NCBI GenBank assembly: GCA_913009765.1
Contig: CAJVYT010000017.1
Span: 1 to 24,979 of the forward strand
Length of the DNA: 24,979 nt
Reading direction: 5' to 3'
Source of the DNA: an uncultured candidate division Zixibacteria bacterium
GTDB taxonomy: Bacteria; Zixibacteria; MSB-5A5; GN15; FEB-12
In this document: positions 24,892 through 24,979 of the stretch, one piece after another
How positions within the stretch are numbered: the stretch's first letter is position 1
Layout of the letters: each line of letters begins with the position of its first letter
Notes under the pieces: model-generated
Seen by the model: only the letters and a program-made list of their open reading frames with translations
What the model was told of the DNA's origin: nothing
Databases searched by the model: none
Position numbers and translations under genes: made by a program

Positions 24892-24979
24892 AAAAAAAAA
24901 AAAAAATAAGATAACATATAGCAGTATTATTGCTTAATTAATGATTTTAAGTATGATTGTGTGTATCCGATCCATAGCC
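24892..24979. other. Poly-A run and stray sequence beyond adapter
   Basis: Fifteen A residues (24892-24906), typical of reading past the end of an adapter, are followed by 73 AT-rich bases with no gene. Because they lie beyond the adapter they cannot be trusted to be contiguous with the rest of the window. Confidence 0.85.

Overview
The window is a metagenome- or draft-assembly-style contig of AT-rich bacterial DNA. Illumina adapter sequence sits at both ends: P7/TruSeq at 1-55 and P5 at 24834-24891, followed by a poly-A and 73 stray bases. The biological sequence is therefore about 56-24833, and the genes at both edges are truncated. Three things point to the Bacteroidota/Chlorobiota/Ignavibacteria-Kapabacteria side of the tree: a protein ending in a YPNPF-type type IX secretion C-terminal domain, a PorV/UPF0164-like outer-membrane protein, and the general gene style. 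Clear Shine-Dalgarno sequences and a perfect TATAAT -10 box argue against a typical Bacteroidia genome. The assignment is inference.

Region 1 (57-2973, + strand) is the end of a zinc/manganese-type ABC importer operon: a truncated substrate-binding protein and two permeases joined by ATGA and TAATG overlaps. The second permease has an unusual soluble C-terminal extension. The ATPase is not in the window. Region 2 (2974-3319) holds a terminator hairpin and a decayed IS3-type transposase OrfA fragment.

Region 3 (16029 down to 3320, - strand) is one respiratory operon of nine tightly packed genes. In transcription order they are: a GltD-like FAD/Fe-S oxidoreductase, a Rieske protein, cytochrome b, a membrane-anchored decaheme cytochrome c, a NapA-family molybdopterin reductase, an attenuator-like hairpin, NapG-like and NapH-like Fe-S proteins, a small YtkA/FixH-like protein, and a second larger NapH/NosR/CcoG-like membrane polyferredoxin. 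It reads as a quinol-linked electron-transfer system in which a bc-type complex and a decaheme wire are encoded with a periplasmic Nap-type enzyme, while NapB, NapC and NapD are not seen. The operon is preceded by a TATAAT box with a Crp/Fnr-family palindrome centred at exactly -41.5 and a second identical palindrome 36 bp further upstream, so control by oxygen or nitrogen oxides is likely.

Region 4 (16179-16650) is non-coding. It holds a strong terminator for the upstream operon, TGTGACCA direct repeats and a degenerate tRNA-like hairpin.

Region 5 (24833 down to 16651, - strand) is a second operon. A modular surface protein with a T9SS-type C-terminus and a PorV-like barrel/TPR fusion are followed by a complete partner-switching module: a membrane PP2C phosphatase with HAMP domain, a STAS-HATPase fusion and a lone STAS protein. 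A GAF/PAS histidine kinase ends the operon. The first four junctions overlap by 4-14 nt, which suggests an envelope-to-cytoplasm signalling unit. The bc-Nap operon and this surface-linked partner-switching operon are the two systems most worth following up.
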